Shown here: positions 1-6,630 of the stretch, one piece after another
How the letters are laid out: the number at the start of each line of letters is the position of its first letter
How positions within the stretch are numbered: the stretch's first letter is position 1
Origin: Bacteroidetes bacterium ADurb.Bin139
GTDB lineage: Bacteria; Bacteroidota; Bacteroidia; Bacteroidales; UBA932
Length of the DNA: 56,228 nt
Assembly: GCA_002070565.1 (NCBI GenBank)
Contig: MWDM01000006.1
Location: forward strand, 1-56,228
Direction: 5' to 3'
Program-made: the position numbers and the translations under genes
Notes under the pieces: model-generated
The model's input: only the letters and a program-made list of their open reading frames with translations
What the model was told of the DNA's origin: nothing
Databases searched by the model: none

Positions 1-74
1 TGGCTGACAGCATGGTTTTTGACCAGCCATTCCCTGAACTCATCCCGGCTTTCAAAGATCAATTCTTCATACAT
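1..74 (-). CDS. YdeI/OmpD-associated-like protein, N-terminal fragment
   Basis: The minus strand reads ATG at 72-74 and stays open to the window edge, giving about 24 residues that begin MYEELIFESRDEFREWL and continue VKNHA. This 'F.SR.EFR.WL..NHA' opening is typical of the YdeI/OmpD-associated (YjbR-like) family, whose biochemical role is not established. Only the first tenth or so of the gene is present. An imperfect -7 box (TATATTTA, 93-100, minus) lies 18 nt upstream and sits beside the first inverted-repeat element. The family call rests on a short stretch and is moderate. Confidence 0.55.
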   Translation of the reverse strand, partial: MYEELIFESRDEFREWLVKNHAVS

Positions 75-107
75 AGCAATAATTCGTTTGTGTAAATATA
101 CAGAAAG

Positions 108-210
108 AGGTGGAACCTCAGTGCACCATTTTTTCCGGAAAATTTTCAAAGCATTGTAAATCTGTTGTTTAAAAATGTTATTGCAATTTTGGTGCACTGA
201 GGTTCCACCT
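108..210. repeat. 103-bp element with 21-bp terminal inverted repeats, copy 1
   Basis: The ends, 108-128 and 190-210, are perfect inverted copies beginning AGGTGGAACCTCAGTGC. The 61-bp interior is AT-rich and has no plausible ORF. A second element of identical total length lies at 630-732 with almost the same ends but a largely different interior. No target-site duplication is evident. The stretch 75-745 contains no credible gene; it consists of these elements, two other short repeat families, and short unrepeated linkers at 271-334 and 505-585. Confidence 0.85.
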
Positions 211-214
211 GTTT

Positions 215-270
215 AAGGCGGTTCGCCAAAGGCTTTTGGCGCTTATTAAAGGCGCTGCTTTGCAGCACCA
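215..270. repeat. Hairpin-rich repeat B, copy 1
   Basis: About 56 bp starting AAGGCGGTTCGCCAAAGGC. The first 34 bp match 335-368 with a single difference. It contains a near-palindrome, GCCAAAGGCTTTTGGC, followed by a GCTGC-TTT-GCAGC hairpin. No coding potential is seen. It abuts the right end of the 103-bp element. Confidence 0.75.
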
Positions 271-334
271 CTCTGATTTCATCCAGGCTGCTATTTTCTA
301 GTATCACTGCTCACCTAACCGTCCGGTGGCCTTC

Positions 335-388
335 AAGGCGGTGCGCCAAAGGCTTTTGGCGCTTATTATACGCTGCGAAGCAGCACCT
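335..388. repeat. Hairpin-rich repeat B, copy 2
   Basis: Second copy of the repeat at 215-270. The first half is nearly identical and includes the GCCAAAGGCTTTTGGC near-palindrome. The second half keeps a stem-loop (GCTGC-GAA-GCAGC) although its bases differ from copy 1, which suggests that the fold rather than the sequence is conserved. Confidence 0.75.
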
Positions 389-416
389 TCTTGAAATTGC
401 ACCGTCTTTTAAACTG

Positions 417-451
417 ACCAGGGGCAAAAACCCGGGAAAAGTGCCCGTGGT
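417..451. repeat. 35-bp inverted repeat C, copy 1
   Basis: The pattern is ACCAGGGGCAAAAACCC, three variable bases, then AAAAGTGCCCGTGGT. The outer 10 bases of each end are inverted copies with one mismatch, so a hairpin can form. Copies 2 and 3 are at 470-504 and 586-620 and have exactly the same length. Confidence 0.8.
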
Positions 452-469
452 GGTGGTGTTTTAGGGCCC

Positions 470-504
470 ACCAGGGGCAAAAACCCCACAAAAGTGCCCG
501 TGGT
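470..504. repeat. 35-bp inverted repeat C, copy 2
   Basis: Same 35-bp module as 417-451. The three variable central bases are CAC instead of GGG. The ends are unchanged. Confidence 0.8.
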
Positions 505-585
505 CATGATTTGCTAAAGTGGCGAAATTTGCTAAAAGCCGCATAAAGAGTACTTTACAAAATAAACACTGGATCTGCCAGAAGC

Positions 586-620
586 ACCAGGGGCAAAAAC
601 CCGGCAAAAGTGCCCGTGGT
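586..620. repeat. 35-bp inverted repeat C, copy 3
   Basis: Same 35-bp module, with GGC as the central bases. It lies 9 bp left of the second 103-bp element. The unrepeated linker between copies 2 and 3 contains the decamer ATTTGCTAAA twice. Confidence 0.8.
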
Positions 621-629
621 GGGGTGCAG

Positions 630-732
630 AGGTGGAACCTCAGTGCGCCAAATTTGCTATCAAAATCTTAACTAGCTATATTACTGCTTCTTAAAAAATG
701 CTTCATAATTTTGGCGCGCTGAGGTTCCACCT
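630..732. repeat. 103-bp element with 21-bp terminal inverted repeats, copy 2
   Basis: The ends at 630-650 and 712-732 match those of the element at 108-210 apart from A/G changes near the inner edge, and they pair with each other with one mismatch. The interior is again exactly 61 bp but shares only patches with copy 1, for example AAAAATG and a terminal AATT. Both copies have AG on the left and GTTT on the right as neighbouring bases. No coding potential is seen. Confidence 0.85.
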
Positions 733-745
733 GTTTCTGGTTCTG

Positions 746-798
746 CAAAAAGAAAAACTCACAAAAAGCAAATAAATTCGTTTTTTGTGAGTTTTTTT
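746..798 (-). terminator. Intrinsic terminator of the tRNA-Ser gene
   Basis: The arms AAAAACTCACAAAAA (753-767) and its complement (782-796) form a long stem with a 14-nt loop. On the minus strand the stem is followed by TTTTTCTTTTT. It starts directly after the 3' CCA of the tRNA. The T-tract on the other side would also allow termination in the plus direction. Confidence 0.8.
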
Positions 799-889
<91 letters not shown>

Positions 890-927
890 GTTCATTTTGG
901 GTGCAATACTGAGAGCTTCCTGACTTT

Positions 928-1052
928 CCGTCTGGCAGTTTGCAGCGCCCGACGTTCTGTAGGGCAGCTTGCAGTGCCCGGCCTGCCGTCTGGCAGCTTG
1001 CAGCGCCGTCTGGCAGTTTGCAGCGCCCGACGTTCTGTAGGGCAGCTTGCAG
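928..1052. repeat. Degenerate direct repeats between lspA and tRNA-Ser
   Basis: A 47-bp block at 928-974 (core CTGGCAGTTTGCAGCGCCC) recurs at 1006-1052 with a 78-bp period. Shorter pieces (GGCAGCTTGCAG, GTGCCCGGCC) fill the space between and continue to about 1090. No convincing ORF is present: the reading frame that crosses it is itself repetitive and overlaps the tRNA. Confidence 0.75.
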
Positions 1053-1107
1053 CGCTACGCTACGTTTGCAGTGCCCGGCCTTCAGCAGTGCTCCCGTTTA
1101 GGGGTGG

Positions 1108-1115
1108 CAAAGGTA
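1108..1115 (-). promoter_or_regulatory. Candidate -7 box for tRNA-Ser
   Basis: TACCTTTG on the minus strand matches the Bacteroidetes -7 consensus TAnnTTTG. No clear -33 TTTG lies at the usual 19-20 nt. If used, the precursor would contain the 928-1052 repeats before the tRNA. Read-through from ileS-dksA-lspA is an alternative. Confidence 0.35.
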
Positions 1116-1125
1116 GGGAATCTTT

Positions 1126-1752
1126 TTATTTTTTGGAGAAAAATTTGTGCTTGAATATCAACAAATAGAGTGCCCCGATGGTGATGGCAGAGTCTGCCAC
1201 GTTAAAAATGAACTGGAAGAAGACAAATCGGCGGCCGCCCCAGATGGGAAAATTTTCCGTCAGGACGGTATCTATGAGCGGGAAGTATAGCATATCCACC
1301 ACTTTGCCGTGCAGGAAGGAGCCGTAGCCTCCACCGGGAGGAAACATGGTGGCCACCTCGGTCACGCCCGATTCACTAAAAATCAGTCCGTAGAAAGCAC
1401 AGTCGATGATATTCCCGATAGCTCCTACAAATACCATGGAAAGGCCTACGAGTACACCCATGGGGGTGTCGGGCTTTTTGAGCAGCCTGCATATGTACCA
1501 CATGATGAAAATACTCAGGGCAACGCGAAACAGGCTCAGGATGAGCTTGCCGTTATCGCCCCCGAAGACCATGCCAAAAGCCATGCCTTCGTTTTCTACA
1601 AAATACAACTGGAACCATTTACCCAGGACGTTTACACTTTGATGCAGGGTAAAATGGGTTTTTATCCAGATCTTGGAAAACTGATCCAAAACCAGGATAG
1701 ATGAGATAATTATCGCAAGAATATTTCCCCTGGATAATTTACCTTTTGTCAT
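1126..1752 (-). CDS. lspA: Lipoprotein signal peptidase (signal peptidase II)
   Basis: A 208-residue multi-spanning membrane protein that removes signal peptides from prolipoproteins in the inner membrane. The two catalytic aspartates are visible in the motifs GNIIDCAFYG and NVADSAI. Hydrophobic segments lie near residues 10-27, 70-92, 97-120 and 180-200. It is longer than proteobacterial LspA because of a loop between the active-site motifs, as is usual in Bacteroidetes. It follows the DksA-like gene by 9 bp, giving the order ileS-dksA-like-lspA. Confidence 0.95.
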   Translation of the reverse strand: MTKGKLSRGNILAIIISSILVLDQFSKIWIKTHFTLHQSVNVLGKWFQLYFVENEGMAFGMVFGGDNGKLILSLFRVALSIFIMWYICRLLKKPDTPMGVLVGLSMVFVGAIGNIIDCAFYGLIFSESGVTEVATMFPPGGGYGSFLHGKVVDMLYFPLIDTVLTENFPIWGGRRFVFFQFIFNVADSAITIGALYLLIFKHKFFSKK

Positions 1753-1761
1753 AGGACCGTA

Positions 1762-2184
1762 TTATTCACGGTTGTTCTTCGCCTCTACCGACAGGGTGGC
1801 GTGAGGAACCAGGCGAAGGCGTTCCTTGGGGATGAGCTTACCGGTTTCCCGGCAAATCCCGTATGTTTTGTTTTCGATCCTGACCAGGGCCATTTCCAGT
1901 GACTGGATGAATTTATGCTGACGCAAAGCCAGTTGTCCGGCTTCATCCTTGGAAAGTGCCGAGGCTCCTTCTTCCAGCACTTTGAATGTGGGAGAGGTGT
2001 CTTCCGTGTCATTACTCTGACTATGGGTGACTATGGCTTTCAGATCCTCATAATCAGCTCTTGCCTGAGCCAGCTTTTCGTTGATCAGGGCTTTGAATTC
2101 CTGTAGCTCCTGGTCGGAATAACGGACCTTTTCCTTTACCTCTTCAGTAACCTTTTGATCGGTTTTGCTTTTTTTAGTAGTCAT
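1762..2184 (-). CDS. TraR/DksA-family regulator
   Basis: A 140-residue protein with a charged N terminus, a coiled-coil region (about 25-100) and a C-terminal DksA/TraR-type segment, 'YGICRETGKLIPKERL'. DksA proteins bind the RNA polymerase secondary channel. Of the four zinc-finger cysteines only the first remains; the last pair reads 'ATLSVEAK' in place of a C-x2-C. From memory this loss is usual in Bacteroidetes members of this gene order. It lies between ileS and lspA and is probably co-transcribed with them. Confidence 0.85.
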   Translation of the reverse strand: MTTKKSKTDQKVTEEVKEKVRYSDQELQEFKALINEKLAQARADYEDLKAIVTHSQSNDTEDTSPTFKVLEEGASALSKDEAGQLALRQHKFIQSLEMALVRIENKTYGICRETGKLIPKERLRLVPHATLSVEAKNNRE

Positions 2185-2221
2185 AGTTTAGTCTTTAAGG
2201 AAACGCAAATGTAGCATTTAA

Positions 2222-5200
2222 TTATGATTTCTCAATATGAATTAGGAGGGTTCCCCCTTCCCATTCAACAGCATGGGCATGGGCCGGTGTGGCAGCCATG
2301 ACAATGTTGGTGGCAAGCACCTGGCTGGCAATATAGTGGCTATAATCTTCCAGGGCGTCTGCCACATCTTTCCGCTCTTCGATGACCAGGCGGATCTTGT
2401 CTGTGACTGCCAGTCCGGTGTCTTTTCTCAGATTCTGGATCCTGTTTACCAGTTCGCGGGCAGTCCCCTCGCGCAACAGCGCATCGGTGATGGTCACCTC
2501 CAGGGCAACGGTCAGGGGTCCTTCTATGGCTATAAGCCATCCGGGCATGTCCTGCGAGGTTATGGTCACGTCTTCCCGCTCCAGCAGGACATCTGCGCCG
2601 TCCAGGGATAAGGTGTAGCTTCCGGATTCCACCGCCTTTTCAAAGCGGGCAATGTCGTCCTGGCTGAAGGCATTCAGGGCCGAGGTGATTTCTTTCATCA
2701 GTGCACCGCACTTCTTGCCCAATACTTTGTAGTTGGGTTTTATTCCCTTAATTATCAGGCCCTTTGTGTCGTAAATGAACTCCAGCTCCTTGACATTGAC
2801 TTCGTTTAGGATAATGGATTTTACCTTTTTCAGCTTTTCTTCCATTTCTTTATTCAGCACAGGGATCAGGATCTTGCTCAGGGGCTGCCGGACCTTGATG
2901 TTGACCTTGCGGCGCAGGGCCAGTACCATGGAAGTGCAGCGCTGGGCCAGGTCCATGCGTTCCTCCAGTGCTTTGTCAATATGTTCATTCCGTACCTGGG
3001 GCATTAGCTCCAGATGCACAGAATCGCCGGCACCCAGATCCAGGTACAAACGTTCCATGTAAACAGGGGCAATGGGTGCTCCCAGCAGGGTAATGGTCCT
3101 TAGGCAGGTATACAGGGTCTGGTAGGCAGCGTGTTTGTCATCGTCCAGGTCACCACGCCAGAAACGTTTGCGGTTCAGGCGTACATACCAGTTACTCAGG
3201 TGGTCACCGGTAAAGTCCTGAATCAGCCGGCCTGCCGTTGTGATATCATAGTTCTCGTACGCATTAAGAACATTACCGGTCAGGGTGTTGAGCAGTGAAA
3301 TGATCCAGCGGTCCAGTTCTGAGCGTTCTTCCATAGGAACCCAGGCGGGGCTGTCCTCTGCCGCAAGGGCTGCCGTGAAACCGTCCACGTTGGCATACAG
3401 GGCAAAGAAGGAATACGTATTGTACAATGTGCCAAAGAATTTGCGCCGGACTTCATCCACACCGGTTTCATCAAAGCGAAGGTTGTCCCAGGGTTGCGCG
3501 TTGGTAAGCATGTACCAGCGCAGCGGGTCTGCCCCGTAAAGGTCCAGCAGCTTGAAAGGATCCACCGTATTGCCCAGGCGTTTGCTCATTTTGTTGCCGT
3601 TCTTGTCCAGGATCAGTCCGTTGGAAAGTACGTTCCTGAAACAGACCCTGTCGTTGACCATGGTTGCTATGGCATGCAGGGTGAAAAACCAACCCCGGGT
3701 CTGGTCCACCCCCTCGGCAATGAAATCGGCCACCTGTCCAAAAGCCGGGGTTCCCAGCTTCTCCAGGCCTTCCTGTGAAAAAGGCATGGAGCCCGAGTCA
3801 AACCACACGTCTATCAGGTCTGGTTCGCGCCGCATGGGTTTTCCGCTTGCCGAGGCAAGGATCCACTGGTCCACAAACGGCCGGTGCAAATCTATCTTTT
3901 CGTAATTTTCAGAACTGAAATCCCCTGAAACAAAACCCTTGTCTTTCAATGGATTGGAGCTCATCAGGCCCTTTTCGGCAGATACTTCAAGGGCATCGTA
4001 CAATTCCTGCAACGAACCTATGCAGCGTTCTTCCTTTCCATCTTCCGTGCGCCAGATGGGCAGCGGCGTGCCCCAGTATCGGCTCCGGGAAAGATTCCAG
4101 TCCTGGAGATTCTCCAGCCACTTGCCAAAACGTCCGGTACCGGTGGACTCCGGTTTCCAGTTGATGGTCCGGTTCAGTTCCATCATGCGCTCCCTGACTG
4201 CCGTGGTGCGGATGAACCAGGAATCTAGCGGATAGTAAAGTACCGGTTTGTCTGTCCGCCAGCAATGGGGATAATTGTGCACCATCTTTTCTATGCGGAA
4301 CACCAATCTGTTTTTCTTGAGCCACATGCAAAGTTCCACGTCCAGCGATCCGGCCCCGTTTGCCTGTGCAGTATCCTTGTTCCAATTGGGATCGTAATCG
4401 TTTTTCACGTAACGGCCGGCAAAGGGTGCATAAGCGCCGGCATCCATTTCCGAGCTTACAAAAGCGGGATCCAGGTCTTCCAGACGGTAAAATTTGCCTG
4501 TCTTATCTACCATGGGGCACACATTGCCATTGCTGTCTTTGAGTATAAGGGCAGGCACACCGTGCTTTTTGGCCACCTTATGGTCATCATCTCCAAAGGT
4601 GGGAGCAATGTGTACTATACCCGTTCCTTCCTGGGTCGTGACAAAATCACCGGTGATCACCCTGAAAGCCCCGGCTCCGGGATTCACCCAGGGTATGAGT
4701 TGCCTGTATCGTATTCCCTTCAGTTGCTTTCCGGTGTATACAAGACCTGCCTGTTCCCAGGGAATGGCTTTGTCTCCTGGTTTATAGGAGTCCATGGGAA
4801 GTGTTCCGTCCTTTTCCCGGAAGAGTGTTTCTCTCAGGTCCCGGGCCATGATGACCGATATGGGCTCCCCGGTGTAGGGGTTGTATGTGCGCAGTTTTAT
4901 GTATTTGATGGACGGGCCTACACATAAGGCCGTATTGGATGGCAGCGTCCAGGGGGTAGTGGTCCAGGAAAGAAAAAACAACGATTCATCCTCACTGTCA
5001 AAAAGAATATTGCTGGCGCTGTCTTTGATTATGCTGAACATAGCGGTACAGGTGGTGTCCTTCACGTCCTTGTAGCAACCCGGCTGGTTGAGCTCGTGGG
5101 TACTGAGCCCCGTGCCTGCTGCCGGGGAGTAGGGCTGTATTGAATATCCCTTGTACAACAGGCCTTTGTTGTAAATAACCTTTAGCAGGTACCAGATGGT

Positions 5201-5671
5201 TTCAATGTAGGAATTATGATACGTAACGTAAGGCCGGCTCATGTCCACCCAATAAGCCATCTTGCGGGTAAGCAGCTCCCATTCGCGGGTATATTTCATG
5301 ACCTCTTTACGGCAAACCGCGTTGTATTCTTCTATAGACAGCAAAACGCCTATGTCTTCCTTGGTAATGCCCAGCATTTTTTCAACATTCAGTTCTACCG
5401 GAAGGCCATGTGTATCCCACCCGGCTCTTCTTTCTACCCGGTAACCCCGCTGGGTTTTGTACCGGCAGACCACGTCCTTGATGGCCCTGGAAATAACGTG
5501 GTGGATACCCGGCATGCCATTGGCAGAAGGCGGACCTTCAAAAAAGACAAAAGGAGGGGCATCGGGGCGGTCTTCAACGCTGCGGCGGAAGGTTTGCTCA
5601 CGGTCCCATTTGCTGGTGATCCCTTCCTGGATCTGCGGCAGGTCAAGATTCTTGTACTCTGGGAACTTCAT
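2222..5671 (-). CDS. ileS: Isoleucine--tRNA ligase, type 2
   Basis: An 1149-residue class I aminoacyl-tRNA synthetase that charges tRNA-Ile. The HIGH-like signature appears as 'GMPGIHHVISR' near residue 55, and the KMSKS loop as 'KMSKRLGN' near residue 690. A CP1 editing domain and an anticodon-binding C terminus fill the rest. The KMSKR loop and length are those of the eukaryote-like type 2 enzymes, which are often less sensitive to mupirocin. It is first gene of the ileS-dksA-like-lspA unit. A -7 box lies 25 nt upstream of the ATG, divergent from the cvpA promoter. Confidence 0.97.
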   Translation of the reverse strand: MKFPEYKNLDLPQIQEGITSKWDREQTFRRSVEDRPDAPPFVFFEGPPSANGMPGIHHVISRAIKDVVCRYKTQRGYRVERRAGWDTHGLPVELNVEKMLGITKEDIGVLLSIEEYNAVCRKEVMKYTREWELLTRKMAYWVDMSRPYVTYHNSYIETIWYLLKVIYNKGLLYKGYSIQPYSPAAGTGLSTHELNQPGCYKDVKDTTCTAMFSIIKDSASNILFDSEDESLFFLSWTTTPWTLPSNTALCVGPSIKYIKLRTYNPYTGEPISVIMARDLRETLFREKDGTLPMDSYKPGDKAIPWEQAGLVYTGKQLKGIRYRQLIPWVNPGAGAFRVITGDFVTTQEGTGIVHIAPTFGDDDHKVAKKHGVPALILKDSNGNVCPMVDKTGKFYRLEDLDPAFVSSEMDAGAYAPFAGRYVKNDYDPNWNKDTAQANGAGSLDVELCMWLKKNRLVFRIEKMVHNYPHCWRTDKPVLYYPLDSWFIRTTAVRERMMELNRTINWKPESTGTGRFGKWLENLQDWNLSRSRYWGTPLPIWRTEDGKEERCIGSLQELYDALEVSAEKGLMSSNPLKDKGFVSGDFSSENYEKIDLHRPFVDQWILASASGKPMRREPDLIDVWFDSGSMPFSQEGLEKLGTPAFGQVADFIAEGVDQTRGWFFTLHAIATMVNDRVCFRNVLSNGLILDKNGNKMSKRLGNTVDPFKLLDLYGADPLRWYMLTNAQPWDNLRFDETGVDEVRRKFFGTLYNTYSFFALYANVDGFTAALAAEDSPAWVPMEERSELDRWIISLLNTLTGNVLNAYENYDITTAGRLIQDFTGDHLSNWYVRLNRKRFWRGDLDDDKHAAYQTLYTCLRTITLLGAPIAPVYMERLYLDLGAGDSVHLELMPQVRNEHIDKALEERMDLAQRCTSMVLALRRKVNIKVRQPLSKILIPVLNKEMEEKLKKVKSIILNEVNVKELEFIYDTKGLIIKGIKPNYKVLGKKCGALMKEITSALNAFSQDDIARFEKAVESGSYTLSLDGADVLLEREDVTITSQDMPGWLIAIEGPLTVALEVTITDALLREGTARELVNRIQNLRKDTGLAVTDKIRLVIEERKDVADALEDYSHYIASQVLATNIVMAATPAHAHAVEWEGGTLLIHIEKS

Positions 5672-5692
5672 AAATAATGGCTATAAAAATGG

Positions 5693-5723
5693 TTTGCAAA
5701 GATACGAATCTTACCTATCTTTG
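5693..5723 (+). promoter_or_regulatory. Promoter of cvpA-like gene (-33 TTTG, -7 TATCTTTG)
   Basis: TTTG at 5693-5696, a 19-nt spacer, and TATCTTTG at 5716-5723 match the Bacteroidetes primary-sigma consensus very well. The ATG follows after only five bases, so the predicted start point falls at or within a few bases of the start codon and the mRNA should be leaderless. Confidence 0.8.
5697..5704 (-). promoter_or_regulatory. -7 box of the ileS promoter (TATCTTTG)
   Basis: TATCTTTG on the minus strand, 25 nt before the ileS ATG. It is identical to the divergent cvpA -7 box 11 bp away. No good -33 TTTG is visible at 19-20 nt. Confidence 0.55.
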
Positions 5724-5728
5724 ATAGC

Positions 5729-6232
5729 ATGTTGGAGAAATTTTCTTTTAACTACATTGATATCATACTTTTAGTGGTATGGATCATAGCCATTGCAGAG
5801 GGTATAATCAAAGGGCTTATCAAGCAGGTTTTTGGTATTCTTGCCCTGATCCTGGCCGCATACTGTTCTTTTCATTTTAGCGGATTCGCAGCGGACCGGA
5901 TTGTGGGTTGGTTCAACTGGAACGGAGAAGGATTACGCATAGTGGCTTTTGTTGTTACTTTCATTGCAGTGCTTATTGTTGTCCTGATTGCCGGGCATCT
6001 TCTGGACAAGCTCATGAAAATTGTCCTGCTTGGATGGCTAAACAGCTTGACAGGGGCAATATTCGGATGGATCAAATGGAATGTCCTGCTGGTAATCCTG
6101 GTCTACGTATTGAACCTGATTAATGCCTATATCCCCTTCCTGCCGAAAGAGGCTTTTGAATCATCCAGGCTGTTTCAGGTGATAGAGAAATTTTCTTCCA
6201 TACTGCTTCCCTACCTCCCCTTCCTGGATTAA
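5729..6232 (+). CDS. CvpA-family inner-membrane protein
   Basis: A 167-residue protein with four strongly hydrophobic segments (about 8-25, 30-48, 68-90, 103-130) and the N-terminal 'NYIDIILLVVW' pattern followed by 'GIIKGLIKQ' seen in CvpA (colicin V production) proteins. The molecular role of the family is not settled. The gene has a textbook promoter whose -7 box ends five bases before the ATG. It is divergent from ileS and lies just left of the exporter cassette; CvpA is a general membrane protein, so this proximity need not be functional. Confidence 0.85.
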   Translation: MLEKFSFNYIDIILLVVWIIAIAEGIIKGLIKQVFGILALILAAYCSFHFSGFAADRIVGWFNWNGEGLRIVAFVVTFIAVLIVVLIAGHLLDKLMKIVLLGWLNSLTGAIFGWIKWNVLLVILVYVLNLINAYIPFLPKEAFESSRLFQVIEKFSSILLPYLPFLD

Positions 6233-6300
6233 CCCCAAACACTTTTCGGGCCGTTATCATCATTTATCTTTTTTGTCTGGAAATTTCTTTTCCGGGGTGT

Positions 6301-6308
6301 TAGGTTTG
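6301..6308 (+). promoter_or_regulatory. -7 box in front of the exporter cassette (TAGGTTTG)
   Basis: TAGGTTTG fits TAnnTTTG and ends four bases before the ATG at 6313. The nearest TTTG (6272-6275) is 25 nt upstream, longer than the usual spacing. It supports 6313 as a true start and predicts a leaderless mRNA. Confidence 0.55.
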
Positions 6309-6312
6309 TACC

Positions 6313-6630
6313 ATGAAGACAATCTGCAGACCATCCTATCCTGCTCTTTCCCGGGCTACAGCCGGCGATCAGGTCATCCGCGAAAAAGGGAGCAAGGGGT
6401 TTGTCGTTTTTTTCATCGCTATTGTGTTGGCTACGGTTTCGGGAATGATTGTCTTCCTGTCGTTTGTTAGCAAGGAGCTGTCAGAAGAGAGAGAATCTAT
6501 AACTGAAGGGAATGGGATTATGCGGGACCTGTTTTCCGGTTACAGTATGGAGAAAGAAAAAAAGACGGCTCCTTTTTCTTTTGATCAGAACTATGAAAAG
6601 GATATGCATCAGGCAACACCATATAAGTGA
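6313..6630 (+). CDS. Small single-span membrane protein of the exporter cassette
   Basis: I do not recognise this 105-residue protein. It has a basic N terminus (about 1-28), one long hydrophobic helix ('GFVVFFIAIVLATVSGMIVF', about 28-52), then a charged, probably soluble tail rich in Glu and Lys. A -7 box ends four bases upstream of the ATG, and the last 38 bp overlap the exporter start at 6593, so the two are probably translationally linked. Candidate roles are an exporter accessory, immunity or regulatory protein; nothing in the sequence decides between them. Confidence 0.6.
   Translation: MKTICRPSYPALSRATAGDQVIREKGSKGFVVFFIAIVLATVSGMIVFLSFVSKELSEERESITEGNGIMRDLFSGYSMEKEKKTAPFSFDQNYEKDMHQATPYK

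Noticed and set aside
108..732. Possible CRISPR array, because of repeated palindromic units
   Set aside because: There are only two or three copies of each of three different repeat types, spacing is irregular and no cas gene is present in the window.
6512..6592. Upstream ATG that would extend the C39 exporter by 27 residues
   Set aside because: The extension lies inside the 105-aa gene, is very basic and unlike C39 exporters, which normally begin just before the Gln/Cys motif.
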